Source of the DNA: Lentzea cavernae
Lineage (GTDB): Bacteria; Actinomycetota; Actinomycetes; Mycobacteriales; Pseudonocardiaceae
NCBI RefSeq assembly: GCF_014653695.1
Contig: NZ_BNAR01000006.1
Span: 124,001 to 188,000 of the forward strand
DNA length: 64,000 nt
Reading direction: 5' to 3'
The stretch's first letter is position 1. Each line of letters starts with the position of its first letter. The notes beneath the pieces were generated by a model. The model saw nothing but the letters and a program-made list of their open reading frames with translations, did not search any database and was not told the DNA's origin. Positions 51,599 through 60,926 of this stretch are shown piece by piece. A program made the position numbers and the translations under genes.

Positions 51599-53791
51599 TC
51601 ACCTCCATCGTGGTGGTGCCGAGCGCGACCTGCACGACGAGATCCACCGAGGCCATGTCGACGACGGAGGTCGACTGGATCCGGGAGTGCGAGTCCTGAT
51701 CAGGGTGCTGGGGTTGAGGGCGGCCCGGATCCTGGCGCGCAGGCCCCGGCTCGTGAGCCGGCGGCGCACCAGCGCGGCCGCGTGCCAGGCGCGGTCCCGC
51801 ACCTCGCCGGTGGTCTCGGCGCCGGACCACAGGGCCTGGTCCATTGCGGACGCGAGCAGCCGCAGTCCTTCCACTGTGGACTCAAGGTCGGCCGCGGGTG
51901 CGGCGGCGGCCAGGTCGCGCGGGGTCATGCCCTCGCTGAACGGCGCCCCGTGCTCGCGCATCCGGTCGCGCGCCTCGTGCCAGGCGCCGAGCACCGCGCC
52001 GCTGCCTGGGCGCCGTCGTCTGCGCCAGGCCCGGACTCGTTTCGCCAGCGGGATCCCGGTCAGCCAGCCGAGGGCAGCGGCGGCGAGCACGGCTAGCAGG
52101 AGTTCCCACGGGATCTGCGTGGTGGAGTCGTTCGCCGCGTTGGCGTTGCCGTTCGGTGCCGCTACCGGTGGGTCGCGCAGCTCCTCGACGGGGGGCAGTT
52201 GGTCTCTTGCCCGCGCTACCGCCGCGGTCAGGCCCGCCCCGTTGCCCTCTCCCCTGGTCTCGGAGCCGTACGGGTCCATCGGCACCCAGCCGACGCCGGC
52301 CACCGCGACCTCAGGCCACGCCAGCACGTCGCCGTTGCGCACCACGTACTCGCCGCCGGATCCCGGCGGGGTGCGGTAGCCCACGACCAGGCGGGCCGGT
52401 ATGCCGGTCATGCGGGCCAGTGCGACGTATGCGGCCGCGAATTGCTCGCTCGTGCCCACCTTGGTGTCGAGGAGGAACCGCCGCAGCTGTGGCCAGCCGT
52501 GGCCTCCTGGCACGTCGGTGCCTGTCGCCAGGCGGTAGTTCACCTTGAAGAAGCGTTCTAACTGCAGCGCCGACTGGAAGCTCGGGCGCATGCCGCGCAG
52601 GGCGTTCGCGACCAGTTCCGGCACTCCCTCCGGGGGCGTGCCCACGCTTCCGGTGCCGCCCTCCGCGTACGGGTTCACGGCCGCGCTGCCCAGGTTCGCG
52701 ATGCCGACCTGCGGTTCCCACCAGCCCAGCGAGTACTCCGCCGCGGGCATCGGGCGTTGCACCAGCAGGGTTCCCTGCGTCTCCTCGACAAGCGGGTCGA
52801 CGCCGGTCACGGCGGCGGGCCAGGACTGGCTGGGCAGCCAGCGGCCGTCCAGGCCGCGCATGGTGATCCTGGCGTCGCGGCGGTGCACCGGCACGGCCAC
52901 CGCGGGGCCGGGTGCCAGTTCGGTGCCGAGCCTGCGGTAGCTCCCGCCGGGAGTCCAGTTCACGCCGTCGAACGCTTGCAGCACCACGATCGGCCAGCGC
53001 TCGGCGCGGTCTCCGGCGACGGTGAACACGGGGGTGTCGGGATGCCCGAGCCGGTAGGAGATCTCGCCGAGCGGGTTGGTGACCCGCGCGTTCACCTGGG
53101 CCGCCTGGCCCTGCTTGAGCGAGTACCCCGGTGGTGGCGCGGGAAGGAGCAGCCCGGTGACGATCGCGGCGACCACGCCGAGCACCAGCGCGGGCAGCAC
53201 GAGCGCTCTCCGACCGGACACCGGGCCGGTACGTCCGGACGCGATCAGTGCCCCGGTGACGGCCGCGTACGCCACCGCACCGGCCACCGCGGCGAGACCG
53301 GACAACGCCAGGTAGAGCTGGCTCACGACCACCACGGCGAAGCTGGGCAACAACGCCGGCAAAGGCTTGCGCAGCAACAGGAGCAGCTCGACGCCGAGCA
53401 CGGTCGCCAGCAGCACGAGCAACGGCACTAAGAGCATCAGCTCGGGATCCGGCCGGGCGGGCCAGGTCGACTGCAGGGTCAGCTGCCAGGACTCGGTGAC
53501 CCCCGAGCGCAGCGCCGCGAGCGTGTCGCCGGTGGGCAGCCCGGCCACGGTGGTGGGGAACAGCAACGACTCCGTGACGCCGAGAAGCCCCGCCAGCGCG
53601 ACGAGCAACGGTCGCCACGCGGCGAGCTTCCCTTGACGCGAGCAGAGTTCCACGACGACCAACGCCGGCACCACCACCGCGGCGATCGGCACCAGCAGCG
53701 GCACGATCCCGAACACCGGGGCGAAGAAGAGGCCGGCCACCACCGCGGCGAGCGCCACGCAGGCGACCTGCACGCGATCCTGGTTCGTCAT
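51599..53791 (-). CDS. Transglutaminase-like membrane protein (TgpA type)
   Basis: The protein has 730 residues from ATG 53791, overlapping the DUF58 stop. Several N-terminal membrane helices (about 5-210) precede an outer transglutaminase-like domain (about 420-510) with TSEQFAAAYVALARMTGIPA and an LVVGYRTPPG turn. One more helix near 560 and a cytosolic DUF4129-like tail follow. The position of the catalytic Cys is Ser (GTSEQF), so classical transglutaminase activity is unlikely; other actinobacterial homologs share this. The last ~25 residues look out of frame. It probably works with DUF58 at the envelope. Confidence 0.82.
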   Translation of the reverse strand: MTNQDRVQVACVALAAVVAGLFFAPVFGIVPLLVPIAAVVVPALVVVELCSRQGKLAAWRPLLVALAGLLGVTESLLFPTTVAGLPTGDTLAALRSGVTESWQLTLQSTWPARPDPELMLLVPLLVLLATVLGVELLLLLRKPLPALLPSFAVVVVSQLYLALSGLAAVAGAVAYAAVTGALIASGRTGPVSGRRALVLPALVLGVVAAIVTGLLLPAPPPGYSLKQGQAAQVNARVTNPLGEISYRLGHPDTPVFTVAGDRAERWPIVVLQAFDGVNWTPGGSYRRLGTELAPGPAVAVPVHRRDARITMRGLDGRWLPSQSWPAAVTGVDPLVEETQGTLLVQRPMPAAEYSLGWWEPQVGIANLGSAAVNPYAEGGTGSVGTPPEGVPELVANALRGMRPSFQSALQLERFFKVNYRLATGTDVPGGHGWPQLRRFLLDTKVGTSEQFAAAYVALARMTGIPARLVVGYRTPPGSGGEYVVRNGDVLAWPEVAVAGVGWVPMDPYGSETRGEGNGAGLTAAVARARDQLPPVEELRDPPVAAPNGNANAANDSTTQIPWELLLAVLAAAALGWLTGIPLAKRVRAWRRRRRPGSGAVLGAWHEARDRMREHGAPFSEGMTPRDLAAAAPAADLESTVEGLRLLASAMDQALWSGAETTGEVRDRAWHAAALVRRRLTSRGLRARIRAALNPSTLIRTRTPGSSRPPSSTWPRWISSCRSRSAPPRWR

Positions 53792-54918
53792 CGCGTCACC
53801 TCGTTCCACAGCCGCACACCGGTGCGCGCCTCCCCTGCGGCGATCACTCTCGCGGTCGGAACGACCGGGGCGGCGTGCGCACCCAGCACCATCAGGTAGC
53901 GCGAGGAGTAACGGGCGCGCAGTCCTGCGAGAGCGCCGAAGTCCGCGTCACCGGCGGCGATCACGGTGAGACAGCCACCCCGGCTCCCCGCGACGGACAG
54001 AGCGGGCGGTACGAGCTCGCGGCCGGCGGAGTCCTGTCCCTGCAGGCAAAGCCGGTCGAGCAACTGCCGCGCCGCCACCGCCCCGCCCGGGGTGGGGACG
54101 TCGGCCCCGCAGGACGTGACGAGCCTGCTGCGGTGCCCGGCCAGCGCGGACGCGCTGAGCAACGAGGCCGCCAGGTCGACGGCTTCCTCGAACAGCGCCG
54201 CGGACACGGAGGCCCTGGTGTCGAGCAGCAGGGTGAACCTCGGCTGCACGGGATCCGTGGAGTCGCGCACCATCAGCCGCCCGGTGCGCGCGGTCGCCTT
54301 CCAGTGCATGCTGCGCACCTCGTCGCCGGGCTGGTACTCGCGCACCTCCTTGAGGTCGAGCGACCCGCGCAGCGCGTCGTCGGTCGCGGAACCCTCGTGG
54401 TGGTGGCGCGGGTACCCGCCGATGCGGGCCGACGCCGCGTGGACCCGCGGATGCACCCACAGCGTCTCGGTCTCCCCCGCGGTGACCCGGTTGCGGGCGA
54501 GTCCGAACGGGTCCTCGCGGTGCAGCGTCAGCGGTCCGACCGGCATCAGGCCACGGGTCGTCGTCGGCAGTTCGTAGTGGTAGGTCGACTCCGCGCCGGG
54601 CTCCAGCGCGTGCACCGTCACCGGGCGGACGTTCTCGCCGGCCCGGTCCACCGCGGTGAACCCGCGCAGCCGCCAGGAACCGGTGTTGCGCACCCGCAGC
54701 GTGGCGAGCGCCGGGCGTCCGCGTTCGACGCGAGCCGGGTAGACGTCACGGGTCACCGTCACGCGGGGGCCGCGCGCGGTGACCAGGACGGCGCCCAGCA
54801 CCGCGCCGACCCCGACGGCGCCGAGCACGCGCAGCAGCGGGTAGCCCGCCCAGTGCCCGCCGATCGCGAGCAGCAGTGAACCGAGGAGCACGACGACCCC
54901 GCGCCGGGTCAGCCTCAC
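53788..54918 (-). CDS. DUF58 domain protein
   Basis: The protein has 376 residues from GTG 54918, overlapping the fibronectin gene's stop (GTGA). Two membrane helices (about 8-22 and 28-47) are followed by a beta domain. The DUF58 signature is RGSLDLKEVREYQPGDEVR then MHWKATARTGRLMVRD (about 184-219), leading into a vWA-like fold with LLLDTRAS. DUF58 proteins usually pair with MoxR ATPases and TgpA-like transglutaminases in envelope quality control. A MoxR gene is not adjacent here. Confidence 0.88.
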   Translation of the reverse strand: MRLTRRGVVVLLGSLLLAIGGHWAGYPLLRVLGAVGVGAVLGAVLVTARGPRVTVTRDVYPARVERGRPALATLRVRNTGSWRLRGFTAVDRAGENVRPVTVHALEPGAESTYHYELPTTTRGLMPVGPLTLHREDPFGLARNRVTAGETETLWVHPRVHAASARIGGYPRHHHEGSATDDALRGSLDLKEVREYQPGDEVRSMHWKATARTGRLMVRDSTDPVQPRFTLLLDTRASVSAALFEEAVDLAASLLSASALAGHRSRLVTSCGADVPTPGGAVAARQLLDRLCLQGQDSAGRELVPPALSVAGSRGGCLTVIAAGDADFGALAGLRARYSSRYLMVLGAHAAPVVPTARVIAAGEARTGVRLWNEVTR

Positions 54919-56756
54919 CCCGCGGTCCACGTCAGGCGGTTCGACGTCACGCCACCGGCCGTGACCCAGACCGTGTGCCCGACCCCGTGGTAGTAGAAGG
55001 CCTGGAGGTTGGCGTTGCCCGCGCTGTCGGCGCGCAGCCGGTGGCCGGGGTTGGAGTAGCCGGGGTGGGAGGAGTGCGGCATCACGTCGAGCGTGGCGCC
55101 GGGCTCGAAGCCCTCGAAGACCATCCGCATCCAGGCGCAGTTCGGCTCGCCGCACTCCTTCGACGCGGACCCGCCTCGGGAGAGCGTGATCGTGGGCTGC
55201 GCGGTCGCAGCGGTGCGCACGGAGGCCGGTGTTCCCCGGCCGGCGCTGTTCACGGCGGCCACGGTCACGGTGAACGCGACGTCGCGGCCGGACCAGATGC
55301 CCGCGATGACGTGGGACAGCCCCGGCACGGTGGCGCTGCCCGGCCTCGACCCGTCCTCGCGGACCCACGTCACGACGTAACCGGTGACCGGGGCGCCGTT
55401 CGCGGGCGCGGCGGTCCAGGTGACGGTCGCGTCGGAGGCGGGGGCCGCGATGCGCACGGCCAGGTTGCCCGGCATTCCGGGCGGCGTCGCCGGGATGGGC
55501 GGCGGAGGAGGCGGTGGTGCGGGTGGCGGGACCTGCTTCTGCGGCTGACGGCTCGGCGTCACCGGCGGCGCGGGCTCCTGCCGGACGGGAGGCTGGCGGT
55601 CGGGCGTCGCGACGGTGGCCGGAGGCGGCTGCACCGGCGTGGGCTGCGGCGGGAGCTCGCCCTTGCCCTGCACCGGAACCGGCGTGATCGACCCGTCGCC
55701 GTCGACGACCACGACGTGCTTGCCCTCGGCGCCGTCGACGTAGACCCGCGCGTCCTCGCCGCGGCTCAGGCGCGGCTCTCCCTTCTCGACGGGGATCGGT
55801 GTGGTCTTGCGTTCCCGGCCGTCACCGCCGTAGGTGCGCAGCACGTTGTTGCCCCGGTCCAGCAGCACGACGGACGTGCCGGTGACGCTGGGACTCGAGT
55901 ACTCGCCCGCGGGCAGGACGACGGTGACGGGGTTGCTCCCGGCCGAGACCAGGTGCAGCCGGTCGGTGTCGGGGTCGAGAACGGCGATCTTGCCGGCGAC
56001 GTCGGCGGGAGCGACCCGCGCGGTGGGCGGCAGGCGCAGTCCCAGTGGCTTCTGCACGCCCATGCCGGTGGCCTCGACCGTGCTCATCGTGCCCTCGGTG
56101 GCGTCGACGAACACCGGCTTGCCGCCGTTGACGGTGAGACCGCCCGCGTGCCCCGCCGGCGCGGTCGCCGGGCAGGACAGCTCGTCCGCCCCGCGTGCCC
56201 ACGAACAGATGGCGCCCGTCTCGGCGCGATGCATCCACAGCGTGGCGTCGTCGGTCGTCACCGGGGACCCGAGGCCGCGCCCGGCGGAGAGGATCTTCGG
56301 CTCGGAGCCCAGGCGCACGACCTGGCCGGACCCGGCGTAGACCAGGTAGGGCCCGCCCGCGACCTCGACGGCCAGTGGGCGTTCGCCGTCCGACGGCAAC
56401 GGCGAAGTGCGTTCCACCGACAGCGTCGACTTGTCGAACTCGGTGACGTCGGCGGACCCGACGACGTAACCGCTGGTCGGGCTCTGCACCACCTGGCTGC
56501 CTTGGTCGACGTGCGGGAGCGGCACCTGGCCGTCGGGCTTCTTGCTCGCCCCGTCGACGTGCACGGCCTGCCCGAGCGCGAGGTTCACCACCCAGTGGCC
56601 GCTCTGCAGGAACTCGAGCCCCGACACCGGTTTGGCCGCCCCGGTCAGCGCCGCGGTGACCGCGCCGACGGCGACCACCACGAGCAGTGCGACCGGCCAC
56701 CTCGCGGCCCGGTTCCGCTCCCCCGCGCTTCGCCGTCCCCACTTGCGAATCTGCAC
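54915..56756 (-). CDS. Membrane-anchored fibronectin type III protein
   Basis: The protein has 613 residues from GTG 56756 (VQIRKWGRR). A single membrane helix (about 20-40) anchors it outside the cell. Residues about 50-350 have repeated beta-propeller-like strands with VLDPDTDRLHLVSAG and WMHRAETGAICSW. A Pro/Gln linker (about 370-450) carries a run of prolines. A fibronectin III domain (about 455-545, TWTAAPANGAPVTGYVVTW) is next, then a small C-terminal beta domain with KECGEPNCAW. It heads the DUF58/transglutaminase operon, where a MoxR gene is usual. It likely binds surface polymers. Confidence 0.8.
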   Translation of the reverse strand: MQIRKWGRRSAGERNRAARWPVALLVVVAVGAVTAALTGAAKPVSGLEFLQSGHWVVNLALGQAVHVDGASKKPDGQVPLPHVDQGSQVVQSPTSGYVVGSADVTEFDKSTLSVERTSPLPSDGERPLAVEVAGGPYLVYAGSGQVVRLGSEPKILSAGRGLGSPVTTDDATLWMHRAETGAICSWARGADELSCPATAPAGHAGGLTVNGGKPVFVDATEGTMSTVEATGMGVQKPLGLRLPPTARVAPADVAGKIAVLDPDTDRLHLVSAGSNPVTVVLPAGEYSSPSVTGTSVVLLDRGNNVLRTYGGDGRERKTTPIPVEKGEPRLSRGEDARVYVDGAEGKHVVVVDGDGSITPVPVQGKGELPPQPTPVQPPPATVATPDRQPPVRQEPAPPVTPSRQPQKQVPPPAPPPPPPPIPATPPGMPGNLAVRIAAPASDATVTWTAAPANGAPVTGYVVTWVREDGSRPGSATVPGLSHVIAGIWSGRDVAFTVTVAAVNSAGRGTPASVRTAATAQPTITLSRGGSASKECGEPNCAWMRMVFEGFEPGATLDVMPHSSHPGYSNPGHRLRADSAGNANLQAFYYHGVGHTVWVTAGGVTSNRLTWTAG

Positions 56757-56796
56757 GCACGAAGGGTAACCACGTGCGTACACGTGAGGTCCAGTA

Positions 56797-57372
56797 TCAG
56801 TACAGTCGCTGGTGGGCACGGCTGAGCACGTCCAGGTAGCCGCATCCGCCCGCCAGCACCGGCCGCAGGTCTCGCAGCACGCCGCCGAGATGGTCCTGAG
56901 CGCTCACCGGTTCGTCGGCGACCGCCGCCCGGACCTCGCAGGTGTGCCAGAGGCTCGGGGCGAGGTGTCCCCACTGCCACAGCTCGTAGCCGCTCTCGTC
57001 GAGCACCGCGACCGGCGGGAGGCCGGGCAGACCGACGGCGAACCGGTCCGGGTGCAGCTCCGAGTTCCCCAGGCCGACCAGCAACGGCATCAGCCGGTGG
57101 GTCTGCGCGAAGGCGACCTCGTTGCCGGCGACGAGGACGCCGATCCCGGTCAGCTTGTCGGTGGCGGCCCGTGCGTCGGGCAGTTCGGCCTTCTCCGCCA
57201 GTGCGAGCAGGTCCTCCACCGTCCACTCCGGACTGCCCGCGACGCCGTGTGCCAGCACCCACACGCCGAACTCGGCTTCGCTCATGCTCTGGTGCGTCTG
57301 CCCCACACGCACGAGGTGATGGCCCTCCGGGTGCCGTTCGCCGACGTAGTGGCCGACGGGGTAGACGTTCAT
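56797..57372 (-). CDS. Unknown protein, paralog 2 of an ESX-adjacent pair
   Basis: The protein has 191 residues. It shares with the next gene the layout PVGHYVG at the start, SEAEFGVWVLAHG near 31-43, HRLMPLLVGLG near 92-102, and ESGYELWQWGHLAPSL near 126-141. Its ATG overlaps the neighbour's stop by 4 nt. The fold looks helical, with no membrane segment. The two were made by duplication and lie beside eccD/eccB; they may be cytosolic chaperone-like factors of this ESX locus, an inference from position alone. Confidence 0.65.
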   Translation of the reverse strand: MNVYPVGHYVGERHPEGHHLVRVGQTHQSMSEAEFGVWVLAHGVAGSPEWTVEDLLALAEKAELPDARAATDKLTGIGVLVAGNEVAFAQTHRLMPLLVGLGNSELHPDRFAVGLPGLPPVAVLDESGYELWQWGHLAPSLWHTCEVRAAVADEPVSAQDHLGGVLRDLRPVLAGGCGYLDVLSRAHQRLY

Positions 57373-57956
57373 CGGACACCTTCGACCAGCACGTCGAAGA
57401 ACGCCATCCTGGTCGCGAGCAGGAGCGGGACCGACTCCAGCGCTCCCGCGAGCACCTGGTCCGGGTCCGTCTGCGTCGCGTCGGTGACACCGGCGCCCGT
57501 GGCGGCGGCCGCCGTCTCCCGGCAGGCCTCCCCCAGGTCCGGCGCCAGGTGCGCCCACTGCCACAGGTCGTACAGCGCACCGGTCATCGTGACGACCGGC
57601 TGGTCGAGCAACCCCACCGAGAACGACCACGGTTCCTCGGCCGTGGCGCCCAATCCCAGCGCAAGTGGCAGCAGCCGGTGCCGTGCGGCGAACTCGGCCG
57701 CCGGGTGCGGGGACGCGAGCAGGCGCCGGGCCAGCAGACCGGACACGACGTCGTCGCCGTGCTCGTCGCGCAACGACTCGGTGGTCTCGGGCCGCACCAG
57801 CCCGTCCTCGTCCGCGACGCCGTGCGCCGCGCTCCACGCCGCGTGCTCGGCGTCGTTCAGCTCGAACACCTCGATCCCTGCGCGCACCTGCCGGACGTGC
57901 CCGCCGGCCCCGTGCAGGGCGCCGAGATCGTGGCCCACCGGGAGAATTTCGTGCAC
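57369..57956 (-). CDS. Unknown protein, paralog 1 of an ESX-adjacent pair
   Basis: The protein has 195 residues from a GTG with a strong AAGGAGG site. LPVGHDLG, NDAEHAAWSAAHG, RHRLLPLALGLG and ALYDLWQWAHLAPDL align with the same positions of the gene at 56797. The family is unknown to me. It is divergent from eccD across 138 bp, which must hold promoters for both directions. Confidence 0.65.
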   Translation of the reverse strand: MHEILPVGHDLGALHGAGGHVRQVRAGIEVFELNDAEHAAWSAAHGVADEDGLVRPETTESLRDEHGDDVVSGLLARRLLASPHPAAEFAARHRLLPLALGLGATAEEPWSFSVGLLDQPVVTMTGALYDLWQWAHLAPDLGEACRETAAAATGAGVTDATQTDPDQVLAGALESVPLLLATRMAFFDVLVEGVR

Positions 57957-58094
57957 GGTCGCCTCCTTGTCGTGTCCGCTAGCTGCCGGGCCCGTTCCCC
58001 GAACGTCCCGTCGCGGTGAGCCTAGGTACGTCCATCGCACCGGTAGCTCCGTCGGCAGGTTGCTGCCGCCGGAGGACGAACCCAGGAAGACCAC

Positions 58095-59477
58095 ATGAAC
58101 ACCATTGGCCTTGTGCGGCTGACGGTCGCGGCTCCCGACCGTCGCATCGACCTCGCGCTGCCGGAACGGGTGCCGCTCGCCGAACTGCTGCCCGGCCTGC
58201 TGGCGCACGCGGGTGACGCGCTCGCCGACGCCGGGACGGGCGTCGGCGGCTGGGTGCTGCGCCACGCGGACGGCACGACGCTCGACCCCGCGAGAACGCT
58301 GGCGGCCCACCAGGTGCGCGACGGAGAGGTGCTGCACCTGACGCCCGCGCAGACCGACTGGCCCGAGTTGGAGTACGACGACCTGGTCGACGCGATCGCG
58401 AGCGGGTCCGCGCGCACCGGTGGAACGTGGACACCGCGGCACACCCGGTTCGGCGGTCTCGCCGCGGGCGGGCTCGGCGCCGTGCTCGGGCTCGTCGCGG
58501 TGCTGCGGTCGGGACCTCCGTGGCCCCAGGCCGCACTGTGGTCGCTGGTCGCCGCCGCGGTGCTGGTGTGCGCCGGCGTGCTGCTGGCCAGGGCCGGTGG
58601 GGACGCCGGGCTGGGCGCGGCCGCCGGGGCGGTGGCGCTGCTGTTCGCGTTCACGGGCGGTGGGCTGGTGTTCGCGGGCGACCGGGCGTTGCCGGACCTC
58701 GGCGCGCCCCACCTGCTGACCGCCTGCGCGGCTCTCCTGCTCACCGCGGTGGTCGCGCTGGCCGGGGTGGCCGACCGGGCGGCGCTGTTCGTGGGCGCCG
58801 TGACGGCCGGCACGCTGGGGGTGCTGGGCTCCTGGCTCGCGACGTCGGACTCGTACGCGGGACACGAGGCGGCCGCGCTCGTCGCCGGATGCGGCCTCGT
58901 GGTCTCCCCGCTGTGCGCGTCGCTGTCGATCAAACTGGCGCGGGTGCCGTTGCCGGTGCTGCCCCGCGACGCCGCCGACCTGCTGCGCGAGAGTCCCCGA
59001 CCGCCTCGGGCGGTGGTGTACGCGGCGGTGGTGCGGGCGGACGCGTTGCTCACCGGCATGATCGGCGGGCTCGCCCTCGCGGTCGTCTTCTGCTTCGTGC
59101 TGCTGATCCGCAGCGACAGCACGGCAGCGCTGGTGCTGGTGATCGTGCTGACGCTCGGGTTCCTGCTGCGGGCCCGGCTCTACCCGATCCTGCGGCAGCG
59201 GGCGGCCCTGCTGACGGCCGGTCTCGCCGGCGCGGCGTGCCTCGCCCTGTGGCCGTTGATGTCCGACCGGAGCATGTTGCTGCCGATGGCGGTGCCGGTG
59301 CTGCTGGTGGCGGGCGCGATCGCCGTTGCCCTCGGGGTCGTGCACAGCACGCGGGAACCCAGCCCGTACCTCGGCCGGTACGCCGAGATATTGGAGGTCC
59401 TGGTGGTGCTGGCCGTCGTGCCGGTGCTGTGCTCCGTGCTCGGCCTCTACGGCTACCTGCGCGGGCTGGGGGGCTGA
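58095..59477 (+). CDS. eccD: Type VII secretion integral membrane protein EccD
   Basis: The protein has 460 residues. The N-terminal 90 residues are a ubiquitin-like YukD domain (IGLVRLTVAAPDRRIDLALP and GEVLHLTPAQ). The rest holds about eleven membrane helices from residue 115 on, as in EccD. It forms the main membrane part of the ESX translocon, with EccB, EccC and EccE. The ATG has AGGAAGACC upstream. eccB follows directly. EccE and the protease MycP are not in the window. Confidence 0.9.
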   Translation: MNTIGLVRLTVAAPDRRIDLALPERVPLAELLPGLLAHAGDALADAGTGVGGWVLRHADGTTLDPARTLAAHQVRDGEVLHLTPAQTDWPELEYDDLVDAIASGSARTGGTWTPRHTRFGGLAAGGLGAVLGLVAVLRSGPPWPQAALWSLVAAAVLVCAGVLLARAGGDAGLGAAAGAVALLFAFTGGGLVFAGDRALPDLGAPHLLTACAALLLTAVVALAGVADRAALFVGAVTAGTLGVLGSWLATSDSYAGHEAAALVAGCGLVVSPLCASLSIKLARVPLPVLPRDAADLLRESPRPPRAVVYAAVVRADALLTGMIGGLALAVVFCFVLLIRSDSTAALVLVIVLTLGFLLRARLYPILRQRAALLTAGLAGAACLALWPLMSDRSMLLPMAVPVLLVAGAIAVALGVVHSTREPSPYLGRYAEILEVLVVLAVVPVLCSVLGLYGYLRGLGG

Positions 59478-59478
59478 C

Positions 59479-60882
59479 ATGGCGTCGAAGCACGACCAGC
59501 TGCACGCGCACCAGTTCTCGGCCCAGCGCGTCACGTCCGCGCTGGTGACCAGGGAGACCGATCCCGAGCAGCCGCCGTTCCGCAGGCCGGGCAACGCCGT
59601 GTTCGGCGGCATCGCGATCGCGGTGATCGCGCTGGCCGGGGCCGGCGTGTACGGGATCATCAACCCCGGCGGCAACCTGGCCTGGCAGGACGGCAGGTCG
59701 GTGATCGTCGAGAAGGAGACCGGCACCAGGTACGTGTACGTGGACCAGCGGCTGCACCCCGTTATGAACTACGCGTCGGCGTTGCTGGCGATGGACCAGC
59801 ACGCTCCGACGCTGTCCGTGTCGCGCGACTCGCTGTCCGGCGTGCCGCGCGGCCCTCGCATCGGCATCCCGGACGCGCCGGACTCGTTGCCGGGCCCGGA
59901 CTCGTTGCTCACCGACGGCTGGACGCTGTGCTCGCAGCCGGAAGCCGACCAGGCGGGCACGGTCACGCCGAGGTCCGCGCTCCTGGTGGGCCGGCAGTCG
60001 CAGGGTGGCGTCCCCCTGGGGGAGGAGGCGGTGCTGGCCGACGTCCAGGAGACCGGCGCGCGTTACCTGGTGCACAAGGGATACCGGCACCTCATCGACA
60101 AGGCGGACGTGCCGGCCGTCGGCATCGCCCTCGGCGCGACCCCTCCCGTCCGGGTGGCGCCCGCGGTGATCGAGGCGATCCCCCAGGGCGCGAGCCTCGG
60201 CCCGATCCCGGTGGCGGACATGGGAAAGCCCGCCGGGTTCGGGTCCTACCTGGCCGGTCAGCTCCTCGCCGTGACCACCTCCAGCGGCGTGCGGCACCAC
60301 CTGGCCGAGACCGGCAGGCTGCGGCCGATCACCGAACTGCAGTTCGACATCCAGCGCGCACACCAGATGACAGCGGCCGCCTACCCCGGCGCGGAGCCGA
60401 AAGCGCTGCCGATGGGCCTGAGCGAGGCGGGCACCACCCCGCAAATGCCGCTCGCCGCGCCGAAAGCGGGCGATCCTCCGTCGGTGCGGCCGGAGTTCGC
60501 GCGCGGCGGCGACACCTCGACCCTGTGCCTGACCTTCGGTGCGGGCGCGAGCGTCCCCTCGGTGACGCTGGACCCGCCGATGCCCCGGATCGATCCGCTG
60601 ACCTCGACACCGCGGCAGACCGACCGCGGCGCCGTGCTGGCCGACCGCGTCCTGGTCCCCGCCGGGCACGCCGCGCTGGTGGAGGCGGTGGCCACCCCGG
60701 ACGCGCCCAGGGGCACGTTCCTGGTGGTGACCGACCAGGGCCTCGCCTTCCCCCTGGCCGAACCGAAGGTGGTGGAGGTGCTGGGTTTCGCGGGCGCGAA
60801 GCCCGTCCGGATGCCGGCCGGTCTGGTGTCGAGGATCCCGTCGGGTTCGGGCCTGGGCCACGACGCCGCACTGCGCCGCTGA
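59479..60882 (+). CDS. eccB: Type VII secretion protein EccB
   Basis: The protein has 467 residues from ATG 59479, one base after the eccD stop. The family start KHDQLHAHQFSAQRVTSAL is followed by one membrane helix (about 41-62). A large outer domain with repeated beta units follows, with ENK-like VEKETGTRYVYVDQRLHPV, SWTLCS-like GWTLCSQ (Cys) and STLCLTF (second Cys), and VLVPAGHAALVEAV. It is the periplasm-facing subunit of the ESX translocon. It ends at a bidirectional terminator. Confidence 0.92.
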   Translation: MASKHDQLHAHQFSAQRVTSALVTRETDPEQPPFRRPGNAVFGGIAIAVIALAGAGVYGIINPGGNLAWQDGRSVIVEKETGTRYVYVDQRLHPVMNYASALLAMDQHAPTLSVSRDSLSGVPRGPRIGIPDAPDSLPGPDSLLTDGWTLCSQPEADQAGTVTPRSALLVGRQSQGGVPLGEEAVLADVQETGARYLVHKGYRHLIDKADVPAVGIALGATPPVRVAPAVIEAIPQGASLGPIPVADMGKPAGFGSYLAGQLLAVTTSSGVRHHLAETGRLRPITELQFDIQRAHQMTAAAYPGAEPKALPMGLSEAGTTPQMPLAAPKAGDPPSVRPEFARGGDTSTLCLTFGAGASVPSVTLDPPMPRIDPLTSTPRQTDRGAVLADRVLVPAGHAALVEAVATPDAPRGTFLVVTDQGLAFPLAEPKVVEVLGFAGAKPVRMPAGLVSRIPSGSGLGHDAALRR

Positions 60883-60884
60883 CG

Positions 60885-60923
60885 CCAAAAGGCCGGAAGT
60901 CCTCTGAGGACTTCCGGCCTTTG
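60885..60923. terminator. Bidirectional terminator between eccB and the PPE-like gene
   Basis: CCAAAAGGCCGGAAGTCCTC (60885-60904) and its complement AGGACTTCCGGCCTTT(GG) after a TG loop form a near-perfect hairpin with A/T ends on both sides, between two convergent genes. Confidence 0.85.
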
Positions 60924-60926
60924 GTG

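Noticed and set aside
57369-59726. Leftward open frame of 785 codons through eccD
   Set aside because: Only its last 195 codons are real (the paralog at 57369). The rest is antisense to eccD, which has a clear family match.
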